NCBI GenBank assembly: GCA_948146395.1
Contig: OX411556.1
Span: forward strand, 930,001-994,000
Length of the DNA: 64,000 nt
Direction: 5' to 3'
From: Fragum whitleyi
Taxonomy: Eukaryota; Mollusca; Bivalvia; Cardiida; Cardiidae
The notes beneath the pieces are model-generated. The model worked only from the letters and a program-made list of their open reading frames with translations, did not search any database and was not told the DNA's origin. The translations under genes were made by a program, and so were the position numbers. Positions 38,690 through 51,599 of the stretch are shown here, in pieces. The stretch's first letter is position 1, and each line of letters begins with the position of its first letter.

Positions 38690-40360
38690 GATCGACTGAT
38701 ACGCCCATGCATTCATACCCACATCGTCCCAAACACGCGCGTTCACTAGCTATGCATGTGCGCTTCAAATTGACACCGGTTTCGATGCCGTCTGATGCAT
38801 CCGTCTGTGCGTTTATGCAGCATCCCTGACCCCTTGTTATTCGATTTAATAGTAATTATTTAATCCTGATTTAATGTTAAATATTTTGGGTACCCATTTT
38901 TCGATCGACTGATACGCCCATGCATTCATACCCACATCGTCCCAAACACGCGCGTTCACTAGCTATGCATGTGCGCTTCAAATTGACACCGGTTTCGATG
39001 CCGTCTGATGCATCCGTCTGTGCGTTTATGCAGCATCCCTGACCCCTTGTTATTCGATTTAATAGTAATTATTTAATCCTAATTTAATGTTAAATATTTT
39101 GGGTACCCATTTTTCGATCGACTGATGCGCCCATGCATTCATACCCACATCGCCCCAAACACGCGCGTTCGCTAGCTATGCATGTGCGCTTTAAATTGAC
39201 ACCGGTTTCGATGCCGTCTGATGCATCCGTCTGTGCGTTTATGCAGCATCCCTGACCCCTTGTTATTCGATTTAATAGTAATTATTTAATCCTGATTTAA
39301 TGTTAAATATTTTAGGTACCCATTTTTCGATCGACTGATGCGCCCATGCATTCATACCCACATCGTTCCAAACACTCGCGTTCGCTAGCTATGCATGTGC
39401 GCTTCAAATTGACACCGGTTTCGATGCCGTCTGATGCATCCGTCTGTGCGTTTATGCAGCATCCCTGACCCCTTGTTATTCGATTTAATAGTAATTATTT
39501 AATCCTGATTTAATGTTAAATATTTTAGGTACCCATTTTTCGATCGACTGATGCGCCCATGCATTCATACCCACATCGTTCCAAACACTCGCGTTCCTTA
39601 GCTATGCGTGTGCGCTTCAAATTTACACCGGTTTCGATGCCGTCTGATGCATCCGTCTGTGCGTTTATGCAGCATCCCTGACCCCTTGTTATTCGATTTA
39701 ATAGTAATTATTTAATCCTGATTTAATGTTGAATATTTTGGGTACCCATTTTTCGATCGACTGATGCGCCCATGCATTCATACCCACATCGTCCCAAATA
39801 CGCGCGTTCACTAGCTATGCATGTGCGCTTCAAATTGACACCGGTTTCGATGCCGTCTGATGCATCCGTCTGTGCGTTTATGTAGCATCCCTGACCCCTT
39901 GTTATTCGATTTAATAGTAATTATTTAATCCTGATTTAATGTTAAATATTTTGGGTACCCATTTTTCGATCGACTGATGCGCCCATGCATTCATACCCAC
40001 ATCGCCCAAAACACGCGCGTTCGCTAGCTATGCATGTGCGCTTCAAATTGACACCGGTTTCGATGCCGTCTGATGCATCCGTCGGTGCGTTTATGCAGCA
40101 TCCCTGACCCCTTGTTATTCGATTTAATAGTAATCATTTAATCCTGATTTAATGTTAAATATTTTGGGTACCCATTTTTCGATCGACTGATGCGCCCATG
40201 CATTCATACCCACATCGTCCCAAACACTCGCGTTCGCTAGCTAAGCATGTGCGCTTCAAATTGACACCGGTTTCGATGCCGTCTGATGCATCCGTCTGTG
40301 CGTTTATGCAGCATCCCTGACCCCTTGTTATTCGATTTAATAGTAATCATTTAATCCTGA
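38690..40360 (+). repeat. Cluster of single-monomer duplications
   Basis: Private variants recur exactly one unit apart at three places. CTGATACGCCC is near 38697 and 38910. TTTTAGGTACC with CATCGTTCC is near 39311 and 39524. TAATCATTTAATCC is near 40132 and 40345. Each pair suggests duplication of one 213-bp unit, or local gene conversion between neighbours. The pairs are separate events because the markers differ. Confidence 0.7.
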
Positions 40361-40540
40361 TTTAATGTTAAATATTTTGGGTACCCATTTTTCGATCGAC
40401 TGATGCGCCCATGCATTCATACCCACATCGTCCCAAACACTCGCGTTCGCTAGCTATGCATGTGCGCTTCAAATTGACACCGGTTTCGATGCCGTCTGAT
40501 GCATCCGTCTGTGCGTTTATGCAGCATCTCTGACCCCTTG

Positions 40541-42040
40541 TTATACGATTTAATAGTAATTATTTAATCCTGATTTAATGTTAAATATTTTGGGTACCCG
40601 TTTTTCGATCGACTGATGCGCCCATGCATTCATACCCACATCGCCCCAAACACTCGCGTTCGCTAGCTATGCATGTGCGCTTCAAATTGACACCGGTTTC
40701 GATGCCGTCTGATGCATCCGTCTGTGCGTTTATGCAGCATCCCTGACCCCTTGTTATTCGATTTAATAGTAATTATTTAATCCTGATTTAATGTTAAATA
40801 TTTTGGGTACCCATTTTTCGATCGACTGATGCGCCCATGCATTCATACCCACATCGTCCCAAACACTCGCGTTCGCTAGCTATGCATGTGCGCTTCAAAT
40901 TGACACCGGTTTCGATGCCGTCTGATGCATCCGTCTGTGCGTTTATGCAGCATCCCTGACCCCTTGTTATTCGATTTAATAGTAATTATTTAATCCTGAT
41001 TTAATGTTAAATATTTTGGGTACCCATTTTTCGATCGACTGATGCGCCCATGCATTCATACCCACATCGTCCCAAACACGCGCGTTCACTAGCTATGCAT
41101 GTGCGCTTCAAATTGACACCGGTTTCGATGCCGTCTGATGCATCCGTCTGTGCGTTTATGCAGCATCCCTGACCCCTTGTTATTCGATTTAATAGTAATT
41201 ATTTAATCCTGATTTAATGTTAAATATTTTGGGTACCCATTTTTCGATCGACTGATGCGCCCATGCATTCATACCCACATCGTCCCAAACACTCGCGTTC
41301 GCTAGCTATGCATGTGCGCTTCAAATTGACACTGGTTTCGATGCCGTCTGATGCATCCGTCTGTGCGTTTATGCAGCATCCCTGACCCCTTGTTATTCGA
41401 TTTAATAGTAATTATTTAATCCTGATTTAATGTTAAATATTTGGGTACCCATTTTTCGATCGACTGATGCGCCCATGCATTCATACCCACATCGCCCAAA
41501 ACACGCGCGTTCACTAGCTATGAATGTGCGCTTCAAATTGACACCGGTTTCGATGCCGTCTGATGCATCCGTCTGTGCGTTTATGCAGCATCCCTGACCC
41601 CTTGTTATTCGATTTAATAGTAATTATTTAATCCTGATTTAATGTTAAATATTTTGGGTACCCATTTTTTTGATCGACTGATGCGCCCATGCATTCGTAC
41701 CCACATCGCCCCAAACACGCGCGTTCGCTAGCTATGCATGTGCGCTTCAAATTGACACCGGTTTCGATGCCGTCTGATGCATCCGTCTGTGCGTTTATGC
41801 AGCATCCCTGACCCCTTGTTATTCGATTTAATAGTAATTATTTAATCCTGATTTAATGTTAAATATTTTGGGTACCCATTTTTCGATCGACTGATGCGCC
41901 CATGCATTCATACCCACATCGTCCCAAACACTCGCGTTCGCTAGCTATGCATGTGCGCTTCAAATTGACACCGGTTTCGATGCCGTCTGATGCATCCGTC
42001 TGTGCGTTTATGCAGCATCCCTGACCCCTTGTTATTCGAT
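40541..42040 (+). repeat. Sixteen-monomer-offset duplication, copy 1 (older)
   Basis: It matches about 43949-45448 at an offset of 3408 (16 x 213). Shared markers are TTATACGATT (40541), TACCCG before the T-run (near 40595), CGCCCAAAACAC (near 41494), GCTATGAATGTG (41517), a 7-T run in place of TTTTTC (near 41664) and CATTCGTACC (41692). Several sites differ, for example class C-like here against A at the second unit, and ACTGG near 41332. It is therefore clearly more diverged than the 7- and 23-monomer duplications. Confidence 0.75.
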
Positions 42041-43948
42041 TTAATAATAATTATTTAATCCTGATTTAATGTTAAATATTTTGGGTACCCATTTTTCGAT
42101 CGACTGATGCGCCCATGCATTCATACCCACATCGTCCCAAACACGCGCGTTCACTAGCTATGCATGTGCGCTTCAAATTGACACCGGTTTCGATGCCGTC
42201 TGATGCATCCGTCTGTGCGTTTATGCAGCATCCCTGACCCCTTGTTATTCGATTTAATAGTAATTATTTAATCCTGATTTAATGTTAAATATTTTGGGTA
42301 CCCATTTTTCGATCGACTGATGCGCCCATGCATTCATACCCATATCGTATAAAACACTCGCGTTCGCTAGCTATGCATGTGCGCTTCAAATTGACACCGG
42401 TTTCGATGCCGTCTGATGCATCCGTCTGTGCGTTTATGCAGCATCCCTGACCCCTTGTTATTCGATTTAATAGTAATTATTTAATCCTGATTTAATGTTA
42501 AATATTTTGGGTACCCATTTTTCGATCGACTGATGCGCCCATGCATTCATACCCACATCGCCCCAAACACGCGCGTTCGCTAGCTATGCATGTGCGCTTC
42601 AAATTGACACCGGTTTCGATGCCGTCTGATGCATCCGTCTGTGCGTTTATGCAGCATCCCTGACCCCTTGTTATTCGATTTAATAGTAATTATTTAATCC
42701 TGATTTAATGTTAAATATTTTGGGTACCCATTTTTCGATCGACTGATGCGCCCATGCATTCATACCCACATCGTCCAAAACACTCGCGTTCGCTAGCTAT
42801 GCATGTGCGCTTCAAATTGACACCGGTTTCGATGCCGTCTGATGCATCCGTCTGTGCGTTTATGCAGCATCCCTGACCCCTTGTTATTCGATTTAATAGT
42901 AATTATTTAATCCTGATTTAATGTTAAATATTTTGGGTACCCATTTTTTGATCGACTGATGCGCCCATGCATTCATACCCACATCGTCCCAAACACTCGC
43001 GTTCGCTAGCTATGCATGTGCGCTTCAAATTGACACCGGTTTCGATGCCGTCTGATGCATCCGTCTGTGCGTTTATGCAGCATCCCTGACCCCTTGTTAT
43101 TCGATTTAATAGTAATTATTTAATCCTGATTTAATATTAAATATTTTGGGTACACATTTTTTGATCGACTGATGCGCCCATGCATTCATACCCACATCGT
43201 CCCAAACACTCGCGTTCGCTAGCTATGCATGTGCGCTTCAAATTAACACCGGTTTCGATGCCGTCTGATGCATCCGTCTGTGCGTTTATGCAGCATCCCT
43301 GACCCCTTGTTATTCGATTTAATAGTAATTATTTAATCCTGATTTAATGTTAAATATTTTGGGTACCCATTTTTCGATCGACTGATGCGCCCATGCATTC
43401 ATACCCACATCGCCCCAAACACGCGCGTTCGCTAGCTATGCATGTGCGCTTCAAATTGACACCGGTTTCGATGCCGTCTGATGCATCCGTCTGTGCGTTT
43501 ATGCAGCATCCCTGACCCCTTGTTATTCGATTTAATAGTAATTTTTTAATCCTGATTTAATGTTAAATATTTTGGGTACCCATTTTTCGATCGACTGATG
43601 CGCCCATGCATTCATACCCACATCGTCCCAAACACTCGCGTTCGCTAGCTATGCATGTGCGCTTCAAATTGGCACCGGTTTCGATGCCGTATGATGCATC
43701 CGTCTGTGCGTTTATGCAGCATCCCTGATCCCTTGTTATTCGATTTAATAGTAATTATTTAATCCTGATTTAATGTTAAATATTTTGGGTACCCATTTTT
43801 CGATCGACTGATGCGCCCATGCATTCATACCCACATCGTCCCAAACACGCGCGTTCGCTAGCTATGCATGTGCGCTTCAAATTGACACCGGTTTCGATGC
43901 CGTCTGATGCATCCGTCTGTGCGTTTATGCAGCATCCCTGACCCCTTG

Positions 43949-45448
43949 TTATACGATTTAATAGTAATTATTTAATCCTGATTTAATGTTAAATATTTTG
44001 GGTACCCGTTTTCGATCGACTGATGCGCCCATGCATTCATACCCACATCGTCCCAAACACTCGCGTTCGCTAGCTATGCATGTGCGCTTCAAATTGACAC
44101 CGGTTTCGATGCCGTCTGATGCATCCGTCTGTGCGTTTATGCAGCATCCCTGACCCCTTGTTATTCGATTTAATAGTAATTATTTAATCCTGATTTAATG
44201 TTAAATATTTTGGGTACCCATTTTTCGATCGACTGATGCGCCCATGCATTCATACCCACATCGTCCCAAACACTCGCGTTCGCTAGCTATGCATGTTCGC
44301 TTCAAATTGACACCGGTTTCGATGCCGTCTGATGCATCCGTCTGTGCGTTTATGCAGCATCCCTGACCCCTTGTTATTCGATTTAATAGTAATTATTTAA
44401 TCCTGATTTAATGTTAAATATTTTGGGTACCCATTTTTCGATCGACTGATGCGCCCATGCATTCATACCCACATCGTCCCAAACACGCGCGTTCACTAGC
44501 TATGCATGTGCGCTTCAAATTGACACCGGTTTCGATGCCGTCTGATGCATCCGTCTGTGCGTTTATGCAGCATCCCTGACCCCTTGTTATTCGATTTAAT
44601 AGTAATTATTTAATCCTGATTTAATGTTAAATATTTTGGGTACCCATTTTCCGATCGACTGATGCGCCCATGCATTCATACCCACATCGTCCCAAACACT
44701 CGCGTTCGCTAGCTAGGCATGTTCGCTTCAAATTGACACCGGTTTCGATGCCGTCTGATGCATCCGTCTGTGCGTTTATGCAGCATCCCTGACCCCTTGT
44801 TATTCGATTTAATAGTAATTATTTAATCCTTATTTAATGTTAAATATTTTGGGTACCCATTTTTCGATCGACTGATGCGCCCATGCATTCATACCCACAT
44901 CGCCCAAAACACGCGCGTTCACTAGCTATGAATGTGCGCTTCAAATTGACACCGGTTTCTATGCCGTCTGATGCATCCGTCTGTGCGTTTATGCAGCATC
45001 CCTGACCCCTTGTTATTCGATTTAATAGTAATTATTTAATCCTGATTTAATGTTAAATATTTTGGGTACCCATTTTTTTGATCGACTGATGCGCCCATGC
45101 ATTCGTACCCACATCGCCCCAAACACGCGCGTTCGCTAGCTATACATGTGCGCTTCAAATTGACACCGGTTTCGATGCTGTCTGATGCATCCGTCTGTGC
45201 GTTTATGCAGCATCCCTGACCCCTTGTTATTCGATTTAATAGTAATTATTTAATCCTGATTTAATGTTAAATATTTTGGGTACCCATTTTTCGATCGACT
45301 GATGCGCCCATGCATTCATACCCACATCGTCCCAAACACTCGCGTTCGCTAGCTATGCATGTGCGCTTCAAATTGACACCGGTTTCGATGCCGTCTGATG
45401 CATCCGTCTGTGCGTTTATGCAGCATCCCTGACCCCTTGTTATTCGAT
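43949..45448 (+). repeat. Sixteen-monomer-offset duplication, copy 2 (older)
   Basis: It repeats the markers of 40541-42040: TTATACGATT (43949), a TACCCG form with one T fewer (near 44003), CGCCCAAAACAC (near 44901), TATGAATGTG (44927), the 7-T run (near 45073) and CATTCGTACC (45101). It also carries private changes (GTTCGCTTC near 44296, GCTAGGCATG near 44711, TATACATGTG near 45141). Beyond it, the CATATCG unit appears one monomer earlier than in copy 1, implying loss of one unit. Confidence 0.75.
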
Positions 45449-47359
45449 TTAATAGTAATTATTTAATCCTGATTTAATGTTAAATATTTTGGGTACCCAT
45501 TTTTCGATCGACTGATGCGCCCATGCATTCATACCCATATCGTCCAAAACACTTGCGTTCGCTAGCTATGCATGTGCGCTTCAAATTGACACCGGTTTCG
45601 ATGCCGTCTGATGCATCCGTCTGTGCGTTTATCCAGCATCCCTGACCCCTTGTTATTTGATTTAATAGTAATTATTTAATCCTTATTTAATGTTAAATAT
45701 TTTGGGTACCCATTTTTCGATCGACTAATGCGCCCATGCATTCATACCCACATCGCCCAAAACACGCGCGTTCACTAGCTATAAATGTGCGCTTCAAATT
45801 GACACCGGTTTCGATGCCATCTGATGCATCCGTCTGTGCGTTTATGCAGCATCCCTGACCCCTTGTTATTCGATTTAATAGTAATTATTTAATCCTGATT
45901 TAATGTTAAATATTTTGGGTACCCATTTTTCGATCGACTGATGCGCCCATGCATTCATACCCACATCGCCCCAAACACGCGCGTTCGCTAGCTATGCATG
46001 TGCGCTTCAAATTGACACCGGTTTCGATGCCGTCTGATGCATCCGTCTGTGCGTTTATGCAGCATCCCTGACCCCTTGTTATTCGATTTAATAGTAATTA
46101 TTTAATCCTGATTTAATGTTAAATATTTTGGGTACCCATTTTTCGATCGACTGATGCGCCCATGCATTCATACCCACATCGTCCCAAACACTCGCGTTCG
46201 CTAGCTATGCATGTGCGCTTCAAATTGACACCTGTTTCGATGCCGTCTGATGCATCCGTCTGTGCGTTTATGCAGCATCCCTGACCCCTTGTTATTCGAT
46301 TTAATAGTAATTATTTAATCCTGATTTAATATTAAATATTTTGGGTACCCATTTTTCGATCGACTGATGCGCCCATGCATTCATACCCACATCGTCCCAA
46401 ACACGCGCGTTCACTAGCTATGCATGTGCGCTTCAAATTGACACCGGTTTCGATGCCGTCTGATGCATCCGTCTGTTCGTTTATGCAGCATCCCTGACCC
46501 CTTGTTATTCGATTTAATAGTAATTATTTAATCCTGATTTAATGTAAAATATTTTGGGTACCCATTTTTCGATCGACTGATGCGCCCATGCATTCATACC
46601 CATATCGTCCAAAACACTCGCGTTCGCTAGCTATGCATGTGCGCTTCAAATTGACACCGGTTTCGATGCCGTCTGATGCATCCGTCTGTGCGTTTATGCA
46701 GCATCCCTGACCCCTTATTATTCGATTTAATAGTAATTATTTAATCCTGATTTAATGTTAAATATTTTTGGTACCCATTTTTCGATCGACTGATGCGCCC
46801 ATGCACTCATACCCACATCGTCCCAAACACGCGCGTTCACTAGCTATGAATGTGCGCTTCAAATTGACACCGGTTTCGATGCCGTCTGATGCATCCGTCT
46901 GTGCTATTATGCAGCATCCCTGACCCTTTGTTATTCGATTTAATAGTAATTATTTAATCCTGATTTAATGTTAAATATTTTGGGTACCCATTTTTCGATC
47001 GACTGATGCGCCCATGCATTCATACCCATATCGCCCCAAACACGCGCGTTCGCTAGCTATGCATGTGCGCTTCAAATTGACACCGGTTTCGATGCCGTCT
47101 GATGCATCCGTCTGTGCGTTTATGCAGCATCCCTGACCCCTTGTTATTCGATTTAATAGTAATTATTTAATCCTGATTTAATGTTAAATATTTTGGGTAC
47201 CCATTTTTCGATCGACTGATGCGCCCATGCATTCATACCCACATCGTCCCAAACACGCGCGTTCACTAGCTATGCATGTGCGCTTCAAATTGACACCGGT
47301 TTCGATGCCGTCTGATGCATCCGTCTGTGCGTTTATGCAGCATCCCTGACCCCTTGTTT

Positions 47360-49500
47360 TTCGATTTAATAGTAATTATTTAATCCTGATTTAATGTTAA
47401 ATATTTTGGGTACCCATTTTTCGATCGACTGATGCGCCCATGCATTCATACCCACATCGCCCCAAACACGCGCGTTCGCTAGCTATGCATGTGCGCTTCA
47501 AATTGATACCGGTTTCGATGCCGTCTGATGCATCCGTCTGTGCGTTTATGCAGCATCCCTGACCCCTTGTTATTCGATTTAATAGTAATTATTTAATCCT
47601 GATTTAATGTTAAATATTTTGGGTACCCATTTTTCGATCGACTGATGCGCCCATGCATTCATACCCACATCGTCCCAAACACGCGCGTTCACTAGCTATG
47701 AATGTGCGCTTCAAATTGACACCGGTTTCGATGCCGTCTGATGCATCCGTCTGTGCTATTATGCAGCATCCCTAACCCCTTGTTATTCGATTTAATAGTA
47801 ATTATTTAATCCTGATTTAATGTTAAATATTTTGGCAACCCATTTTTCGATCGACTGATGCGCCCATGCATTCATACCCACATCGCCCCAAGCACGCGCG
47901 TTCGCTAGCTATGCATGTGCGCTTTAAATTGACACCGGTTTCGATGCCGTCTGATGCATCCGTCTGTGCGTTTATGCAGCATCCCTGACCCCTTGTTATT
48001 CGATTTAATAGTAATTATTTAATCCTGATTTAATGTTAAATATTTTGGGTACCCATTTTTCGATCGACTGATGCGCCCATGCATTCATACCCACATCGTC
48101 CCAAACACGCGCGTTCACTAGCTATGAATGTGCGCTTCAAATTGACACCGGTTTCGATGCCGTCTGATGCATCCGTCTGTGCGTTTATGCAGCATCCCTG
48201 ACCCCTTGTTTTTCGATTTAATAGTAATTATTTAATCCTGATTTAATGTTAAATATTTTGGGTACCCATTTTTCGATCGACTGATGCGCCCATGCATTCA
48301 TACCCACATCGCCCCAAACACGCGCGTTCGCTAGCTATGCATGTGCGCTTCAAATTGACACCGGTTTCGATGCCGTCTGATGCATCCGTCTGTGCGTTTA
48401 TGCAGCATCCCTGACCCCTTGTTATTCGATTTAATAGTAATTATTTAATCCTGATTTAATGTTAAATATTTTGGGTACCCATTTTTCGATCGACTGATGC
48501 GCCCATGCATTCATACCCACATCGTCCCAAACACTCGCGTTCGCTAGCTATGCATGTGCGCTTCAAATTGACACCGGTTTCGATGCCGTCTGATGCATCC
48601 GTCTGTGCGTTTATGCAGCATCCCTGACCCCTTGTTATTCGATTTAATAATAATTATTTAATCCTGATTTAATGTTAAATATTTTGGGTACCCATTTTTC
48701 GATCGACTGATGCGCCCATGCATTCATACCCACATCGTCCCAAACACGCGCGTTCACTAGCTATGCATGTGCGCTTCAAATTGACACCGGTTTCGATGCC
48801 GTCTGATGCATCCGTCTGTGCGTTTATGCAGCATCCCTGACCCCTTGTTATTCGATTTAATAGTAATTATTTAATCCTGATTTAATGTTAAATATTTTGG
48901 GTACCCATTTTTCGATCGACTGATGCGCCCATGCATTCTTACCCACATCGCCCAAAACACGCGCGTTCGCTAGCTATGCATGTGCGCTTCAAATTGACAC
49001 CGGTTTCGATGCCGTCTGATGCATCCGTCTGTGCGTTTATGCAGCATCCCTGACCCCTTGTTATTCGATTTAATAGTAATTATTTAATCCTGATTTAATG
49101 TTAAATATTTTGGGTACCCATTTTTCGATCGACTGATGCACCCATGCACTCATACCCACATCGTCCCAAACACGCGCGTTCACTAGCTATGCATGTGCGC
49201 TTCAAATTGACACCGGTTTCGATGCCGTCTGATGCATCCGTCTGTGCGTTTATGCAGCATCCCTGACCCCTTGTTATTCGATTTAATAATAATTATTTAA
49301 TCCTGATTTAATGTTAAATATTTTGGGTACCCATTTTTCGATCGACTGATGCGCCCATGCATTCATACCCACATCGTCCCAAACACTCGCGTTCGCTAGC
49401 TATGCATGTGCGCTTCAAATTGACACCGGTTTCGATGCCGTCTGATGCATCCGTCTGTGCGTTTATGCAGCATCCCTGACCCCTTGTTATTCGATTTAAT
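47360..49500 (+). repeat. Block copied 68 monomers downstream, copy 1
   Basis: The markers AAATTGATACC (near 47502), GCTATTATG (47755), TTTGGCAACCC (47832), CCAAGCACG (47889), CTTTAAATTG (47922), GTTTTTCG (48208), AATAATAATT (48647) and CATTCTTACC (48935) recur in the same order at an offset of 14486. That is 68 x 213 plus 2, and the 2 extra bases are the two T insertions at about 49676 and 50740. Just left of this tract a GTTTTTCG marker pairs at 67 monomers, so one unit was gained or lost there. Confidence 0.8.
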
Positions 49501-51416
49501 AGTAATTATTTAATCCTGATTTAATGTTAAATATTTTGGGTACCCATTTTTCGATCGACTGATGCGCCCATGCATTCATACCCACATCGTCCCAAACACT
49601 CGCGTTCGCTAGCTATGCATGTGCGCTTCAAATTGACACCTGTTTCGATGCCGTCTGATGCATCCGTCTGTGCGTTTTATGCAGCATCCCTGACCCCTTG
49701 TTATTCGATTTAATAGTAATTATTTAATCCTGATTTAATATTAAATATTTTGGGTACCCATTTTTCGATCGACTGATGCGCCCATGCATTCATACCCACA
49801 TCGTCCCAAACACGCGCGTTCACTAGCTATGCATGTGCGCTTCAAATTGACACCGGTTTCGATGCCGTCTGATGCATCCGTCTGTGCGTTTATGCAGCAT
49901 CCCTGACCCCTTGTTATTCGATTTAATAGTAATTATTTAATCCTGATTTAATGTTAAATATTTTGGGTACCCATTTTTCGATCGACTGATGCGCCCATGC
50001 ATTCATACCCATATCGTCCAAAACACTCGCGTTCGCTAGCTATGCATGTGCGCTTCAAATTGACACCGGTTTTGATGCCGTCTGATGCATCCGTCTGTGC
50101 GTTTATGCAGCTTCCCTGACCCCTTGTTATTCGATTTAATAGTAATTATTTAATCCTGATTTAATGTTAAATATTTTTGGTACCCATTTTTCGATCGACT
50201 GATGCGCCCATGCACTCATACCCACATCGTCCCAAACACGCGCGTTCACTAGCTATGAATGTGCGCTTCAAATTGACACCGGTTTCGATGCCGTCTGATG
50301 CATCCGTCTGTGCGTTTATGCAGCATCCCTGACCCCTTGTTATTCGATTTAATAATAATTATTTAATCCTGATTTAATGTTAAATATTTTGGGTACCCAT
50401 TTTTCGATCGACTGATGCGCCCATGCATTCATACCCACATCGTCCCAAACACTCGCGTTCGCTAGCTATGCATGTGCGCTTCAAATTGACACCGGTTTCG
50501 ATGCCGTCTGATGCATCCGTCTGTGCGTTTATGCAGCATCCCTGACCCCTTGTTATTCGATTTAATAGTAATTATTTAATCCTGATTTAATGTTAAATAT
50601 TTTGGGTACCCATTTTTCGATCGACTGATGCGCCCATGCATTCATACCCACATCGTCCCAAACACTCGCGTTCGCTAGCTATGCATGTGCGCTTCAAATT
50701 GACACCTGTTTCGATGCCGTCTGATGCATCCGTCTGTGCGTTTTATGCAGCATCCCTGACCCCTTGTTATTCGATTTAATAGTAATTATTTAATCCTGAT
50801 TTAATATTAAATATTTTGGGTACCCATTTTTCGATCGACTGATGCGCCCATGCATTCATACCCACATCGTCCCAAACACGCGCGTTCACTAGCTATGCAT
50901 GTGCGCTTCAAATTGACACCGGTTTCGATGCCGTCTGATGCATCCGTCTGTGCGTTTATGCAGCATCCCTGACCCCTTGTTATTCGATTTAATAGTAATT
51001 ATTTAATCCTGATTTAATGTTAAATATTTTGGGTACCCATTTTTCGATCGACTGATGCGCCCATGCATTCATACCCATATCGTCCAAAACACTCGCGTTC
51101 GCTAGCTATGCATGTGCGCTTCAAATTGACACCGGTTTTGATGCCGTCTGATGCATCCGTCTGTGCGTTTATGCAGCTTCCCTGACCCCTTGTTATTCGA
51201 TTTAATAGTAATTATTTAATCCTGATTTAATGTTAAATATTTTTGGTACCCATTTTTCGATCGACTGATGCGCCCATGCACTCATACCCACATCGTCCCA
51301 AACACGCGCGTTCACTAGCTATGAATGTGCGCTTCAAATTGACACCGGTTTCGATGCCGTCTGATGCATCCGTCTGTGCGTTTATGCAGCATCCCTGACC
51401 CCTTGTTATTCGATTT
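49190..51416 (+). repeat. Five-monomer (1066 bp) tandem duplication with shared T insertion
   Basis: The linked set AATAATAATT, ACACCTGTTTCG, GCGTTTTATGC, TTTAATATTAAA, CATATCGTCCAAAAC, GGTTTTGATGCC, GCAGCTTCCC, TTTTTGGTACC and GCACTCATAC occurs twice, at offset 1066. Copies run from about 49190-50350 to 50256-51416. 1066 is 5 x 213 plus 1, and the extra base is a fourth T in GCGTTTTATG (49676 and about 50740), present in both copies. An insertion that predates the duplication is therefore seen twice. The core linked set, without the extra T, also appears near 46230, 52197, 55817, 57096 and 60717. Confidence 0.88.
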
Positions 51417-51599
51417 AATAGTAATTATTTAATCCTGATTTAATGTTAAATATTTTGATAACCCATTTTTCGATCGACTGATGCGCCCATGCACTCATAC
51501 CCACATCGTCCCAAACACGCGCGTTCACTAGCTATGCATGTGCGCTTCAAATTGACACCGGTTTCGATGCCGTCTGATGCATCCGTCTGTGCGTTTATG

